NCBI GenBank assembly: GCA_947471745.1
Contig: CANJKZ010000820.1
Location: forward strand, 1,123,501 to 1,187,500
Direction of reading: 5' to 3'
Source of the DNA: Closterium sp. Naga37s-1
Taxonomy: Eukaryota > Streptophyta > Zygnematophyceae > Desmidiales > Closteriaceae
DNA length: 64,000 nucleotides
Position 1 is the stretch's first letter. Each line of letters starts with the position of its first letter. Under the pieces are notes generated by a model, which saw only the letters and a list, made by a program, of their open reading frames with translations, was not told the DNA's origin and searched no databases. Below are positions 12,052 to 23,713 of this stretch, in pieces. Position numbers and translations under genes: made by a program.

Positions 12052-13630
12052 GATAAACCCATGGTTTAACTATTTAACTATTCGTTTGCAGACGAATATC
12101 GATTTATGCTTGCTTCAAGGATCAATTGCTCGCCTCAATTGCTTCAAGAATTATTGACGGGAGACGAAAGTAACCTGACCAGACCGGAGCAGATTCTCTC
12201 CTCCCTCCCCTTTCAGGCGTGTCCACACCACCACAGTGTGGTGGTTGACGACGGAAGGGCCCCGTTCTCTGTACTGTAGTCGACGACGACAGCCTGTCAG
12301 TCATCTCAATTTGGGGCACCACATCTCACTTGGGACATCCTTGCAGGTACTGTACACAAGTGCCCATGTATTGTAGTCTCAACATTGGGCAACCAATCAA
12401 TCAGCATGTGCCCCTCCCTAACCCTCCAACATTGTACACCTGTCCCGCGCTAATTTCAACCCCCCCAAATTGTTTTACAGTGCCACCTAGACCAGATTCG
12501 GCTGTATCTTTCAGACACCCAGAATCAAAAGGATACCAACATGCTCTCCTCATCGGTAGTCTAAAAAAGAACATTCCGTCAGTGGATCAGGCACACTACC
12601 CACTCGCGCTGGCCATTTTTCCAGTAGCGACCTCCGTAGCGTGGCCATACTCGAAAGAAGTCTGAAACATTGCCTACTTTAAAAAATATATTTCTCTGTT
12701 AAAACCTTGGATCCAGAAAGAATTAGGGTACCTACCCACGAGCGTCCAACTTCAGGGGTTGAAATTTGCGTGGGACAGGTATACTGTATAGTTTTTTTTG
12801 TCTTGTACGACATGTTTAGGGTCCGTGCCCCTTCAAGATTGCTTCTCGCGCACTATAGTACACAAATTTCGCTGTACACGTGTAAATGAAATTTGATGGT
12901 GGCGACTCCAGTTTCGAAAGCACAATCTAGAAGTAACCCCTGAATGCTGTTCTATTTCCTGATGAAATCAGAAGTGCCATGAACACTTCTAGTGGAGGTT
13001 CCCAATGGGCACCCCCCATATGTTTTGGTTTGGATAACTGAGGAGAGGAGGAAAACCTGGGCAAACTTTGAAACTCCAGCTCAGGCCTCTCTGTATACAT
13101 GCTCTCTGCCTTTCTCATCTGGTGCGATAACTCTCCTTTCAGCTCCTACTAAAAGGCCACACCCGAATTACACAACGAAAAAACTGTAGGTTCGGGAAAT
13201 CCCAGAGACAGGTTTGATGGGGAAATCGAGAACCAATCGCGTCAAAAACCCACTCAAAACTTTCGACCAATCATACGAAAGTGATGACAGTTTTGGGGCC
13301 GACACGGTCATTCTGGATGTGTCTTCAATGACAGCTACTCGCACTTCAATGACTATGGCTCCCATTGCTGCCAAACCACACCGCTAAGTTCGCGACTACA
13401 CAATGGGTATTCAAACGCGATTTATTGGCAGGTCTGCCGCTTGTCATCATTACGCGTGGTTTTTCAATCCAAGCTCCAATTCCGCCTTGTTACGAAAAGC
13501 ACTTCGTTTGCTATCTGACGGTTTCTTCTACACCGCGTTTGCTTCGACGCGTTTCTATATTTAGCATGGTATATCTCAACAGAATGGAGGGGACGAGGAA
13601 ACGACAAAGAGGAGATGACAAAACGACAAA
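12052..13630. other. Gene-poor intergenic stretch
   Basis: Only short frames without recognisable domains. It holds a diverged inverted-repeat pair: 12434-12461 (gtacacctgtcccgcgctaa) and 12757-12784 are reverse complements with about five mismatches, enclosing about 350 bp. This could be an old TIR element. Nothing else supported. Confidence 0.5.
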
Positions 13631-13760
13631 CTGCCGGGGCAAAAAAACTAAACCCCAAATGGACGGCATGCCATTCGAGAGCCTCAACCCTAAAATTTTA
13701 GGGTTTAGGCTCCCGAATGGCATGCCGGTCCATATGAGCTTTAGTTTTTTTCTGCTCGGG
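13631..13760. repeat. Palindromic mini-element, copy 2
   Basis: Nearly perfect palindrome centred on taaaatttta (13691-13700), with arms of about 65 bp. Arm modules aaaaaaactaaa, ggcatgccatt and ccctaaa match copy 1 at 11740-11878. It lies about 130 bp upstream of the kinase start codon. Confidence 0.8.
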
Positions 13761-13763
13761 TCA

Positions 13764-13788
13764 GGGTGACGCTCCGAAAGCGTCACCC
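13764..13788. repeat. Small perfect hairpin
   Basis: gggtgacgct / agcgtcaccc, a 10-bp stem with loop ccgaa. A further copy of one arm (ggagcgtcaccccc) lies at about 13811-13824, just upstream of the kinase gene. Function unknown. Confidence 0.7.
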
Positions 13789-14884
13789 CCGAGCGTTACC
13801 CCGGGCAAAACGGAGCGTCACCCCCGATTCTGTTGAGAGATACAGCATCGGTTCTACTGAATAGCACCAGAGACACAGACCATCACACAAAATGCTTTCA
13901 GTTGTTCCCCTCACGCGGATCATGGCGGACGATCACAAGCTCAAAGCCCTCGTCAGAGCCATCTCCCCCGACAATTTCGTTGAGTATTTCGCTGCTACCA
14001 GTACTACTGCCGCGTTCCCCGAAGTAATGCCTCAGGTGCTTGCAGACCAGGCCACCGCGGCGCACAGCGGTGACAGGACGCAGGCTGAGTCGAGAAAACT
14101 GGCGCTCAACTTGAACTCGCGGCATCACCCGCAGCTGCTTCTCCAGCTCGATCGCCTCCAACAAGAAATCGAGGCGCACGGCGGCCATGCCGTCCTCGAG
14201 ATTGTCCCCGCTGCTGCTGGTACTACTAATGCCGATGCAACAGCAAGTGGAGCAACTGCTGCTGCTTGTACTACCCCTTGCGGTGGTAGCCCAAGCACTC
14301 TACCGCCAAAGTTGCCGGGGCTATCATGGAAAGGCCAATGGCTGTCGCAGCGACCGCGACAGCTCGTCAGACCGCCGTCCGTTCCTGCGCGGCTTGATAG
14401 CATGCTGAATCGATTCATGGGTCGCGACGACAGTTTTTGTCAGTTCGGTAGCGGTATTTATCCTGCGGCTTCTCAAAGCTCCTCCACCGCGCCTCTGTCG
14501 ATACGCATTGAGTCGCCCCCAAGCAGCCAGGAGATCTCGCCCAGCAGCAGTAGCGGTGATTCAGAGCCTGAAACGGCTGGTGCCGCCCCAAACGCCGGAG
14601 AATGCGGCGCCTCAGGCAGCAACGCAGTCAGTCCAAGCCCGCCGTCCCGCGCCGCCGTTGCTTATAACCCTAAACGCGGTGTCGACATTTCGGCGCAATG
14701 GCGTCTGAATGGACGACCTTTCCGCTCGTCGTCGAACCTCGATCTGCCCGACATGGATTTCTACAGTATCTATGAAGATACTAACACTACTACTACTAAT
14801 ACTGGTACTTGCAGCAATCTAACCACTGTTGCCGCTAGCAGTGCTGCTATTGCTTCCAGTCCTCTTGCTCCGCTGCCAGAGTTG

Positions 14885-15027
14885 TGTCAGAGATAGCAGG
14901 CAGGAAGTTAGAACAGTGAAGAGGGTTTGCACTAGCAGGCAGTTGAGTACATATAGGAAACCCTAATTTGGGCTGTACTCGCTGTAGAGTACCCCACTGA
15001 AGGCTAAACAAATATAACATTGTGACA
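14885..15027 (-). mobile_element. Solo LTR (family A, E7 type) inside the kinase exon
   Basis: 143 bp with TG...CA ends, flanked by perfect AGTTG duplications (14880-14884 and 15028-15032). It resembles the E7 LTR at 33994-34122 (cagttgagtacatata, aaccctaa.ttgggctgtact, gagtaccccact). No internal region remains, consistent with LTR-LTR recombination. Confidence 0.85.
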
Positions 15028-15478
15028 AGTTGCCAGCACCTCGGAGGTATGCGCACCGCGTGCTTGTTCAGAGTCAAAATTTCAAATTTGTGCGAGGCCC
15101 GCAGCGAACTTCGCAGCCGCCGCCAGGCAACATCACATCGCCTCGCGAAGAGCACGACGACGAAGTGAATCCAAGCTGCAGCAGCACCTTCCGAAATCTC
15201 GAGAATACCAGGAGCCATTTGAAGCAGCGCTACCAATATCCTACCATGATGCTCGGCAAGTTAGAGAGAGGGGTGGCGCGGCGTGTATCTCACAGGGGTG
15301 TGAAGTCCCTAGGTGGCGACTACAATATGTGTGATTTAACCTCCTCCAATGGCTTCATCGGAAGCACAGACAATAAGAAACTTGCAGGTGCCGTGGACTG
15401 GCGAAGCGGGATCTTATCAGTTACCAACGAGAGACATGCGACCGAATTTCGCGAAGAATTTCACAATGGAGAAGCTCG

Positions 15479-15602
15479 TGTGAAGAATGAGGAATGAATG
15501 AACAAGCACAAGGTTGGGTACAAGTAGGAAACCCTAGGAAACTGTACCCCATAGTGTCTACCCCACTATAGCCTAGACAAGCTATATCATATGAGTTTGA
15601 CA
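15479..15602 (-). repeat. 3' LTR of E3
   Basis: 124 bp, one difference by eye from 21539-21662. It begins TGTGAAG and ends TTTGACA in plus-strand reading. Confidence 0.95.
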
Positions 15603-18473
15603 CACCCCCATAGGCAAAGTGGGGGAGAACAAGAGGTCACAAGACCAGTCAAGCAAAGCAAAGCAAGCTCAGGGTGGATCACAACGTCACCACACAATCC
15701 GAGCACAAGAGCAAGGCCAAAAGGCCAGTTCACGTGCAAGATCATGTATAAAGGTAAACAAGCAAGTGCAGGTATAGAAAGATCACAGTACAAGCAAGGT
15801 CAAGAAGTGAGCATGTGAGGCCAAGTAGGCACAAGACCTAGCATCGTACAGAAGCGCTGATGATCACAAGGCGGAAGTGCCTTGGTAAAGATATCAGCAG
15901 TGTTGGCCTCAGAGGCCACGTAAGCAAGGCGCAGCTGACCACGCTGCTGCAGCTCACGAGCAAGGAAGTAGCGGAGAGCAATGTGCTTCGTTCTGTGCTC
16001 CAGTATGTGCTCCCGACACAAGGCCAGCATGGCCTTGTTGTCTACGTACAGAACTGGAGGAGAACGAGGCGGCTCTCCTAGGTCAGTCAGCAGGTAGGTG
16101 AGCCAGCGTAGCTCCTGTGCAGCCATGGCCCCCGCGTAGATCTCAGCCTCACAGCTGGAGCCGAGAACAGAAGACGAGCGGGTAGACCGCCACGAAACAG
16201 AGCCGGAGCCAAGGCTGAAGGTGTAACCCTGTGACGACCGCTGCGTAGCCTGGTCGTCAGCCCAAGAAGCGTCTGCGTGACCTGTGAGGACCACTCGACG
16301 TCGCCCTCCAAGCACTAGCCCCATGCCCGACGTACTTTACAAGTAGCGCAACACCCTCTTCGCTGCAGCCATGTGCTCTGGTCGGTGTCTCCCAGGAGCA
16401 ACATAGCGGGCCAAGATGCTAAGAGGGTATGCAAGGTCAGGTCGTGTGCAGGTCATCAGGTACATGAGGCAGCCAACAATCTCAGGGTACGGGCCACTCG
16501 GCTCTACGGACTCATCCGAAGGCAGAGCTGAGAGCGAGTGACGAGTAGACAGAGGAGTGGCCTGAGGCGAGGAGTACGTGAAGTCGAAGCGCTGAAGGAA
16601 CTGCTGCACCATGTGTGACTGAGTCAGGGTAATGGTGCGCTGTGCTCTGTCCCGGGTGATCTGCAAGCCAAGGTAGCTGCGCAGTTCACCCAGGTCTGTG
16701 CACGTGTGTCTCTTCTGCAGCTCGGACTTCACGTGGGCTAGTCCAGCAGTGTCAGCAGTGGCAAAGACCAGGTCGTCGACGTACACGAGGATGTAGAACG
16801 GCGGCAAAGAGGTGTCGGTGCGCAGAAACAGCGACGGGTCGGCAGTAGAAGGAGCAAAGCCAAGAGCCGCAAGTGTACTCCTCAGTGTGTCGTGCCACTC
16901 ACGGGGCGCCTGGCGGAGACCGTAGACTGGCCGCCGGAGGCTCCACTGGGTACCAGGGGGAAACGACCCAGTGAAGCCAGGTGAGCGGCGCAACCAGATC
17001 TCCTCGTGCAGGCTGCCCTGCAGGAAAGCTGTGCTGAAGTCAAGAGAGTGAAGCTCGTAGTCGCGCTGAGCGGCTATGTGCAGCAGCACCCGAAAAGTGG
17101 TCATCTTCGGGGTGGGAGAGAAGGTCTGAAAGTAGTCAACTCCCTGCCGCTGACTGAAGCCTCGAGCCACGTAACGCGCCTTGAAGACAGGCGGAGAACC
17201 CGGCGGCCGCTTCACCCTGAAAATCCACATGCCACTGACGATGTTCGCCCCAGGTGGGGGAACCTCGTCGACGTAGGTGCCTGTGGACTTCCAGGAAGCC
17301 ATCTCTGCGTCCATGGCTGACTGCCACTGAGAGGAGTAGGGACCCTCGATCGCCTCTGCGTACGATCGAGGAGTCGGGATGTCTGGTGCATCCGGGTCTC
17401 CCTCAGGGGCAATCAGCGTGGACACGAGATGAGGCAAAGCAGTAGCAAAACACTGGAACTCCTCCTGCCTGTCCTCAAGGACGTCCGTGCTCAGAGCACA
17501 CTCACCCCCGACGGACGGAGGACAGACAGACTCAGACTCAGCAACAAGACTAGCGGCGTAGTCGAGACGACAGCGAGCACCAAAGTCGACAAGCTCAGCC
17601 ACTAAGGCAGACGCAGCAGTGGACTCAAAGGAAGGGTCAGTGACAACAGTAGCCAGGAGACGCGTGACAGTAGGACTGGCAGCACGAAGAGAGTCAGACT
17701 CAGGGTCAGCAAGAACAGGAAGAGAGGAATCTGTAGGAGACGGCAACGGGACACGCAGAGGAGCAGTGGAAGGACGCAGTGCCATTTGGTGTGTGCCTGG
17801 GACCGCAGGAGGACGCGGACGCGGAGCACGACGACTAGTGCGAGCAGCACGAACAGGCGACGCAGGACGAGACGCAGGCTCACGACGCTCAGCAAGACCT
17901 ACAGTGGGACCAGTGTAGGGAGAAGGAGCAGGAAGAGGGGAGGCGGGCTGTAACTGTGACTGCGACTGGACAGGCTGCGGACTCTCTAAGGGAGGAGCAG
18001 GACCAGTAGAGCGCGGGAGACCAAGAACCTGCTCGAGGAGCGGAACAAAGTACGGCCGCGGCCGCGCAGCGTCTCCAGAACCAGCACGGACAGCACCAGT
18101 ACCCCCAGCGGCAGCACCAGTGCCAGCAGTACCTCCAGCTCCAACAGCGCCAACTCCAGCACCCGCAGAAGCACCAGCGCCAGCAGAACCACCAGCGCCA
18201 ACACCCTCAGCAGCTCCAGCTCCAGCAGGACCGGCTGCTACAGTACCGCCAGCAGCTCCAGCAGTACCCCCAGCAGGACCAACTCCAGCAGCCCCAGCAG
18301 CACCCCCAGTCCCAGAAGCTCCAGCACCGCCAGTACGAGTACCTCCGGGACCAGCAGCAACAGTAGTACCTCCAGCTCCAGCAGCACGGCTCCAGCGCCG
18401 GGCAAACCACTCGCGCAGCTCCTGTGGAGAGAGTGGCTCCCGCCTCGACGAAGCACCGCGAGCGGCCACACGA

Positions 18474-18655
18474 GCAGACCCAGCACCCCCAGGCTCCGCA
18501 CCCCCAGGCTCAGCACCCCCAGACTCAGCACCCCCAGGCTCAGCACCCCCAGGCTCAGCACCCCCAGACTCAGCACCCCCAGGCTCAGCACCCCCAGGCT
18601 CCGCACCCCCAGGCCCAGCACCTCCAGACCCGGCACCCGCAGGCTCAGCACCTCT
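18474..18655 (-). repeat. 15-bp minisatellite in E3 pol spacer
   Basis: About twelve near-identical cagcacccccaggct units. On the coding strand they read as a GGAEP/GGAES pentapeptide array between integrase and RT. E5 has the homologous array at about 43840-44040 with a different number and order of units. Confidence 0.85.
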
Positions 18656-20509
18656 AACAGCACCAGAGTCAACAGCTACCTCGACAGGCTCGACTGCGTC
18701 TACCTGGGACACACCTGACGGGGCAGGACCCTGAGGGGGGAGGGGGTCTACCGGGGGGGGACCTGGCGCAAGGAAGAGCGGCGGCGGGGGGAGGGGCGCA
18801 GTGCGGTAGGGGAAGAGACGGTAGTAAGGTACCGACTCGTCAAAGGTGACGTCCTGGGAGGACAGAACACGGCGCGAGGTGGGGTGGTAAGGCGCGTCAG
18901 GGGGGAAGCCAAGGAAGACGCAGGGAACAGCACGGTGGGACAGCTTCTCCGCAGACAAGTCGCGGACAAACGCCCGAGATCCCCAGACCCGAAAAGCAGA
19001 CGCATTGCCAACCTTCCCCGTCCACCGCAAGGTGGGGGAGGTCTCTGGCAAGGAGACCCGGGGCTGAAAGTTGAGCTGATGCACTGCGTACTGAACCGCA
19101 AACGGCCACAGAAAATGGGGGGCAGCCGCATGGATCATGGACGTACGAGCGACGTCCATGACCATGCCAATGCGGCGCTCAGCAATCCCATTTTGCTGTG
19201 GAGAGGCCGGAAGCGTGAAGGTCTGGCGGATGCCCTGTGCACGACAGAAGGCTCCCAGACGGGCAGAGGAAAACTCCCCGCCTCTGTTAGAGTGCAGACG
19301 CAGAACAGGAAAGTCCGAGCCGAAACTCTCTCTGAGCTGGAGACGAGCTGCGCGGATCCAGTCGATCAACACCTCAGTGACGTCACCCTTGCTGCGCAAG
19401 GGGAAGACTGTGGTGTAACGCGAGTAGTCGACAAACCACCGCTGCCGCCTCCGCTGCCTTTGCCACCTCCGCCGCCTCCGCCACCTCCGCCGCCTCCGCT
19501 CCCTCCGCCACCACCGCCGCCTCCTCCGCCTCCACTGCTGCCACCGCCGCCGCCACCCCCGCCACCACTCCCACCACCACCCCCACCCCCTCCGCTGCCT
19601 TTACCACCACCTCCACCACCCCCGCTAGCCCCTCCAGCTCCCTTGCCCCCCTTGCCTTTGCCGGTGCGGCGTCTCCCGCTAGGGGCAGACGCAGCGCCGA
19701 CCCCGTAGAAACCAACGAGGTCGGCAGCAGCAGCAGAAGCAACAGAGGGCAAGAGGGGGGAGGGGGAACACCCCTCAAAGACGGGGGTGCGAGGGTCACC
19801 ACGAGAGGCTCCTACAGTGACTATGCTCTTCTCTGCTGCTAGGAGGCGCTCCTCGAGGAGGTCAACGGTGAGTGTGGTGGGGCAAACTGAGAGGAAGTGG
19901 TCCCTGACTAAGCGAAGAGAGTCAGGGAGCCGGGTGACTATGTAGTAGAGGGTGATGTACATGGGGGGGGGGGGTTCTTGGCGCAGAACTCAGCAGGAAG
20001 CGCAGCGCGGTAGCGAGTGTCACTAGTGCGGAGGTGCGTAATGAGGTCAGCGACTGTGGGAAAGGCAGCAAGGTCAGGGAAGAGGTACGGTAGCATGAGG
20101 CGGCTCAGTGCAGCAGTGGCAGGGGAAGAGTAGCGTGCAACTACAGCGTCGTACAAGGTCTGAGCACTCTTGTACTGGCTAAAGTGCGCACGCTCAGTGG
20201 TCGGTAAGTGGCGACGCACAGCAAGACGGGCAGCAGCATTGCGTGTCGCCCACTGTGAGCGAACAGTGCTGTCAGCAGTAGCAGGCGGGGCAGGGGAGGC
20301 ACCAGAGGTGAGGTCGAACAGGGAGAGGCCGTCTGCCCTATCGCACTGGAGGAACAGCTGGAGGTCATCGACCCAGACCTCAAAGTCAACAGCACGACCC
20401 TCAGTATCAAAGGTAAGAACACTGGGGGTAGCCATGACTGCAGTGGCCTAGCAAGGAGTGAGCTCACCAGTCCGAGTAAGTAGGGCCGGGGCGCGCCGGT
20501 AGGACTAGG

Positions 20510-21420
20510 AGCGGCTCGACGGCAGGGCGGCTCGGCGGCAGGGCGGCTCGGTTGCTGGGCGGCTCGGCTGTCGGGCGGCTCGGGTGTCGGGCGGCTTGGC
20601 GGTTCGGCTGCTGGGCGGCTCGGCGGCTCGGCTGCTGGGCGGCTCGGCGGCTCGGTTGCTGGGCGGCTCGGCGGCTCGGCGGCTCGGCTGCTGGGCGGCT
20701 CGGCGGCTCTGCTATTGGGCGGCTCAGCTGCTGGGCTGCTCGGTAGAGGCGGCGTTGGGGCCGCTAGGGGCGGCGACGGGGCCGCTTAGGGAGGGGAGCG
20801 GCGACGGGGCCGTGTAGTGGCGGCGACTGGGCCGCGTAGGAAGGGAGGGGGGGGGGCGGCGACGGGGCCGCTAGGGGCGGCGACAGGGCCGCGTAGAGGC
20901 GGCGACAGGGCCACGTAGGGGCGGCAACGGGGCCGCTTAGGGGCGGCGACGGGGCCGCTTAGGGGCGGCAGCGGGGCCGCTTAGGGGCGGCGACGTGGCC
21001 GCGTAGGGTGAGAGGCGGCGACGGGGCCGCTAGGGGCGGCGACGGGGCCGCGTATGGGCGGCGACGGGGCCGCGTAGGGTGAGAGGCGTCGACGGGGCCG
21101 ATAGGGGCGGCGACGGGGCCGCTAGGGGCGGCGACGGGGCCGCGTAGTGGCGACGACGGGGCCGCGTAGGGTGAGAGGCGGCGACGGGGCCGCGTAGGGT
21201 GAGAGGCGGCGACGGGGCCGCTAGGGGCGGCGACGGGGCCGCTAGGGGCGGCGACGGGGCCGCTAGGGGCGGCGACGGGGCCGCGTAGGGGCGGCGACGG
21301 GGCCGCGTAGGGGCGGCGACGGGGCCGCGTAGGGTGAGAGGCGGCGACGGGGCCGCTAGGGGCGGCAACGGGGCCGCGTGAGGGGCGGCGACGAGGCCGC
21401 TAGGGGCCACTAGGGGCCTG
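20510..21420 (-). repeat. GC-rich tandem leader of E3
   Basis: Two arrays: cggctcggctgctggg-type units (about 20515-20740) and, at 20750-21420, some twenty-five copies of an approximately 20-24-bp unit of type gacggggccgctaggggcgg. It lies between primer site and gag and has no real coding content. Confidence 0.88.
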
Positions 21421-21538
21421 GAAAGGGCGGCGAAAAAGGCGCGCCTCGGGCAGGAGCGACTGGCGCTCCGGTCAGAAAGGAAAATTTCAGTGGTGGGCCC
21501 AAGGAAGCGTTCCCACTAGGGAACCTGCTCTGATACCA

Positions 21539-21662
21539 TGTGAAGAATGAGGAATGAATGAACTAGCACAAGGTTGGGTACAAGTAGGAAACCCTAGGAA
21601 ACTGTACCCCATAGTGTCTACCCCACTATAGCCTAGACAAGCTATATCATATGAGTTTGACA
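21539..21662 (-). repeat. 5' LTR of E3
   Basis: 124 bp. The primer site (reverse complement tgatacca at 21531-21538) adjoins its inner edge. It ends 28 bp upstream of an in-frame ATG at 21690 in the kinase exon. Confidence 0.95.
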
Positions 21663-23713
21663 GCTCGGTCTTCGTGCTCCGTGCGAAAAATGAATGTCTT
21701 CGTCCACACAAGCTCCTATGGAGAAACCTGGGGAAGAAGGCCCATCACACCTGCCATCAACGACGGCCCCACAGTTCCAGCTCCTTCCCCACGTCAGCCG
21801 ATCAGCCACAACATTTTTGGACGCAGCTTCGGCCAGAAAGTGGATTCCGTTTCCATGCCATGCTCGCCACGTCAGCTACAGATGCGAGAGCGCATTTTGG
21901 GCATCCGATACACTTGCGTGACGGATAAGTTCCACATCAGCAAGGAGAAGATCGGCGAGGGAGGAAGCGGCGAAATCAGAAAATGTCTGGAGTGGAAGAC
22001 TGGAAGTGTGTTCGCTTGCAAGACTATTCACAAATGCAATCTCAAGGTACAAGAGCTTATGCACTTTTCTGCACTACAAGCTAAGATTGTAGTTAGAAAT
22101 ACAAATCGCTTTCTCATTCTGACAAATCATGCTCTCCTTTTTCCTGCGTCATTTTTCCTGCAGACATCAATGGAGGTCGCCGATTTACGCACAGAGGTTT
22201 TGCTCCTGGGCCTCTTGGCGCATTGCGAAGTCGTGCAAGTGCACGAAGTGTTCGAGGACCGCAAGGTAAGTGCAATTGCTTCTCATGCAATATTTCTTTC
22301 AAGTTAAACTTTATGGACTTCCACCGTGGAAGAACATTTTTCTTCACAAATGCCCTCATTAAGACCAAAAGTTTTGTGCTGACCCCTCCTTCCCCGACCC
22401 TGATTCTCTAATCTCAACTCCCTCTCATCCAGGCCGTTCATCTTGTCATGGAACTATGCAAAGGTGGTGATCTTTTCGACTTCATACAAAGCGCCCCCAA
22501 GGGTCGTCTCAACGACCGACACGCAGCGTCAGTGATGAGACAGCTGCTGGGAGCTCTCCACAACTGCCACTCCCTTGGTGTGCTTCACCATGATGTGAAG
22601 CCTGAAAACATCCTCCTGTGCAACCGGATGCCGCATCAAACGAGCAATGGGGAGATGGGGATCAAGCTCAGTGACTTTGGAGTGGCTGGTTTTCTCAACG
22701 ACGGTAAGGACCGTGCTCTATTATTATTTCCTTCCCTTTCTCTTGCTTTTTTCGTGTGAATCCTGCCTATTTTTCTCTTACCATATCCTGACCGTTCTCT
22801 CCCATACCCTTCCACCCGATTCTCGGTTTCAGAAGGTGTATGCACGGTCAGAGCAGGCACATCAGAGTACATGACACCAGAGGTGGCCATGAAAGCACCC
22901 TACAACGCCAAGGCGGACGTCTGTAGCGCCGGCATCGTACTGTACGCCATGTTAGCTGGCGGGCTCCCCTCCTGAGCAACACTACCAGACGAGTTTAACA
23001 AGCAAGCTGGAAGCACGGGCGGTGGAAGCAGGAGGGGGAAGGGGAAGACAATGCAGGAGGGTATTGCACGGAATGAGCTTTCCTTGGAGGGTGGGGTGTG
23101 GAGGGGTGTGTCAGAGGAGGCTAAGGATCTGCTGAGAGCCCTGCTGGGGAAGGATCCGGAGGAAAGACCCTCGGCTTTGGAGGCATTAGGGGAGTGCTGT
23201 GCTGCTATGCATTGGGTGAGTATGGTGCGGTGCTACTTGGCATTGGGTGAGTGTGGTGCGATTGGGCATTGCGTGACTTCGGTGATATAAGAAATGCGGG
23301 CCCTTTCCGAATAGTATGTGTGTAGGGTCTTTTGTTGTTGTTGGCTGCATTCATTCTGAGACCATTTCTGGCGTTTGATGCCACCTTGGAGTGTTGATGC
23401 TCACATGATCAGCCGTGTGCTACTGCTTGTACTACTATGTGGTGCTTATGCTTGCACGGATGTCACTGCTTTGGTGCTTTGTTGCTCACATGCATGACGT
23501 GCTATTGCTTACATGCTTTTGTGATGTGCTATTTCTGTCGTGAAGGAGCAGTTCTTATGGAATGCTCACTGCTTTATGATGGGCAATGTTTCGGCTTGAC
23601 AAAGCAGCTAAGAGAGCCTTTTCTTCCTTTCCTTTTGCTCCAATGCAGGACATCCGTGGTTGAAGCGTGCCACACTGGATTGCCAACAGCTGGAGAAAAC
23701 AATTCAACACTGA

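Larger units (their letters stand above)
15479..21662 (-). mobile_element. E3: young Ty1/copia element inserted in the kinase exon
   Basis: LTRs of 124 bp (15479-15602, 21539-21662) differ at one position by eye. GCTCG target duplications are perfect (15474-15478, 21663-21667). Read on the minus strand: primer site TGGTATCA next to the right LTR, GC-rich leader about 21420-20510, gag from about 20435 with a glycine-rich tract (about 19680-19440), integrase about 19430-18800 (SNRGGEF, NGIAERR), an Ala/Gly/Pro repeat spacer, RT about 17270-16640 (YVDD) and RNase H about 16330-15850. The purine tract is tgcctatgggggtg. Protease is not recognisable. About three breaks. One of the two youngest insertions here. 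Family A. Confidence 0.95.
13892..23713 (+). pseudogene. Host Ser/Thr protein kinase gene (CDPK/PEPC-kinase type), split by two LTR insertions
   Basis: Coding exon 1 is 13892-14884 + 15033-15478 + 21668-22046, interrupted by a solo LTR and by E3. With one copy of each target duplication removed, the frame is continuous. Later exons: 22164-22265, 22433-22703, 22833-23246, 23649-23713, all with GT-AG introns and matching phases. The start may be 13892 or 13922 (ATGGCGG, a plant-like context). About 560 N-terminal residues are low-complexity, rich in S/T/A/P, with no known domain. The kinase domain follows: GEGGSGEIRK loop, ACKT lysine, MELCKGGDLFDF, catalytic HHDVKPEN (HRD is usual), SDFGVAG, SEYMTPEV, ADVCSAGIVLYAMLAGG, and GHPWLKR at the end. 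It resembles small plant PEPC-kinase/CDPK kinases. An in-frame TGA at 22973-22975 falls where this family has an aromatic-rich P-F-W type motif. Together with the insertions, this makes a functional full-length product unlikely. Confidence 0.78.

Noticed and set aside
20750-21420. CRISPR-like regular repeats
   Set aside because: Units are contiguous with no unique spacers, lie inside a retrotransposon leader, and the DNA is eukaryotic.
21651-21689. Kinase start at the frame opening inside the E3 LTR
   Set aside because: The first codons belong to the LTR; the frame is the continuation of the exon left of E3, so this is not the original start.
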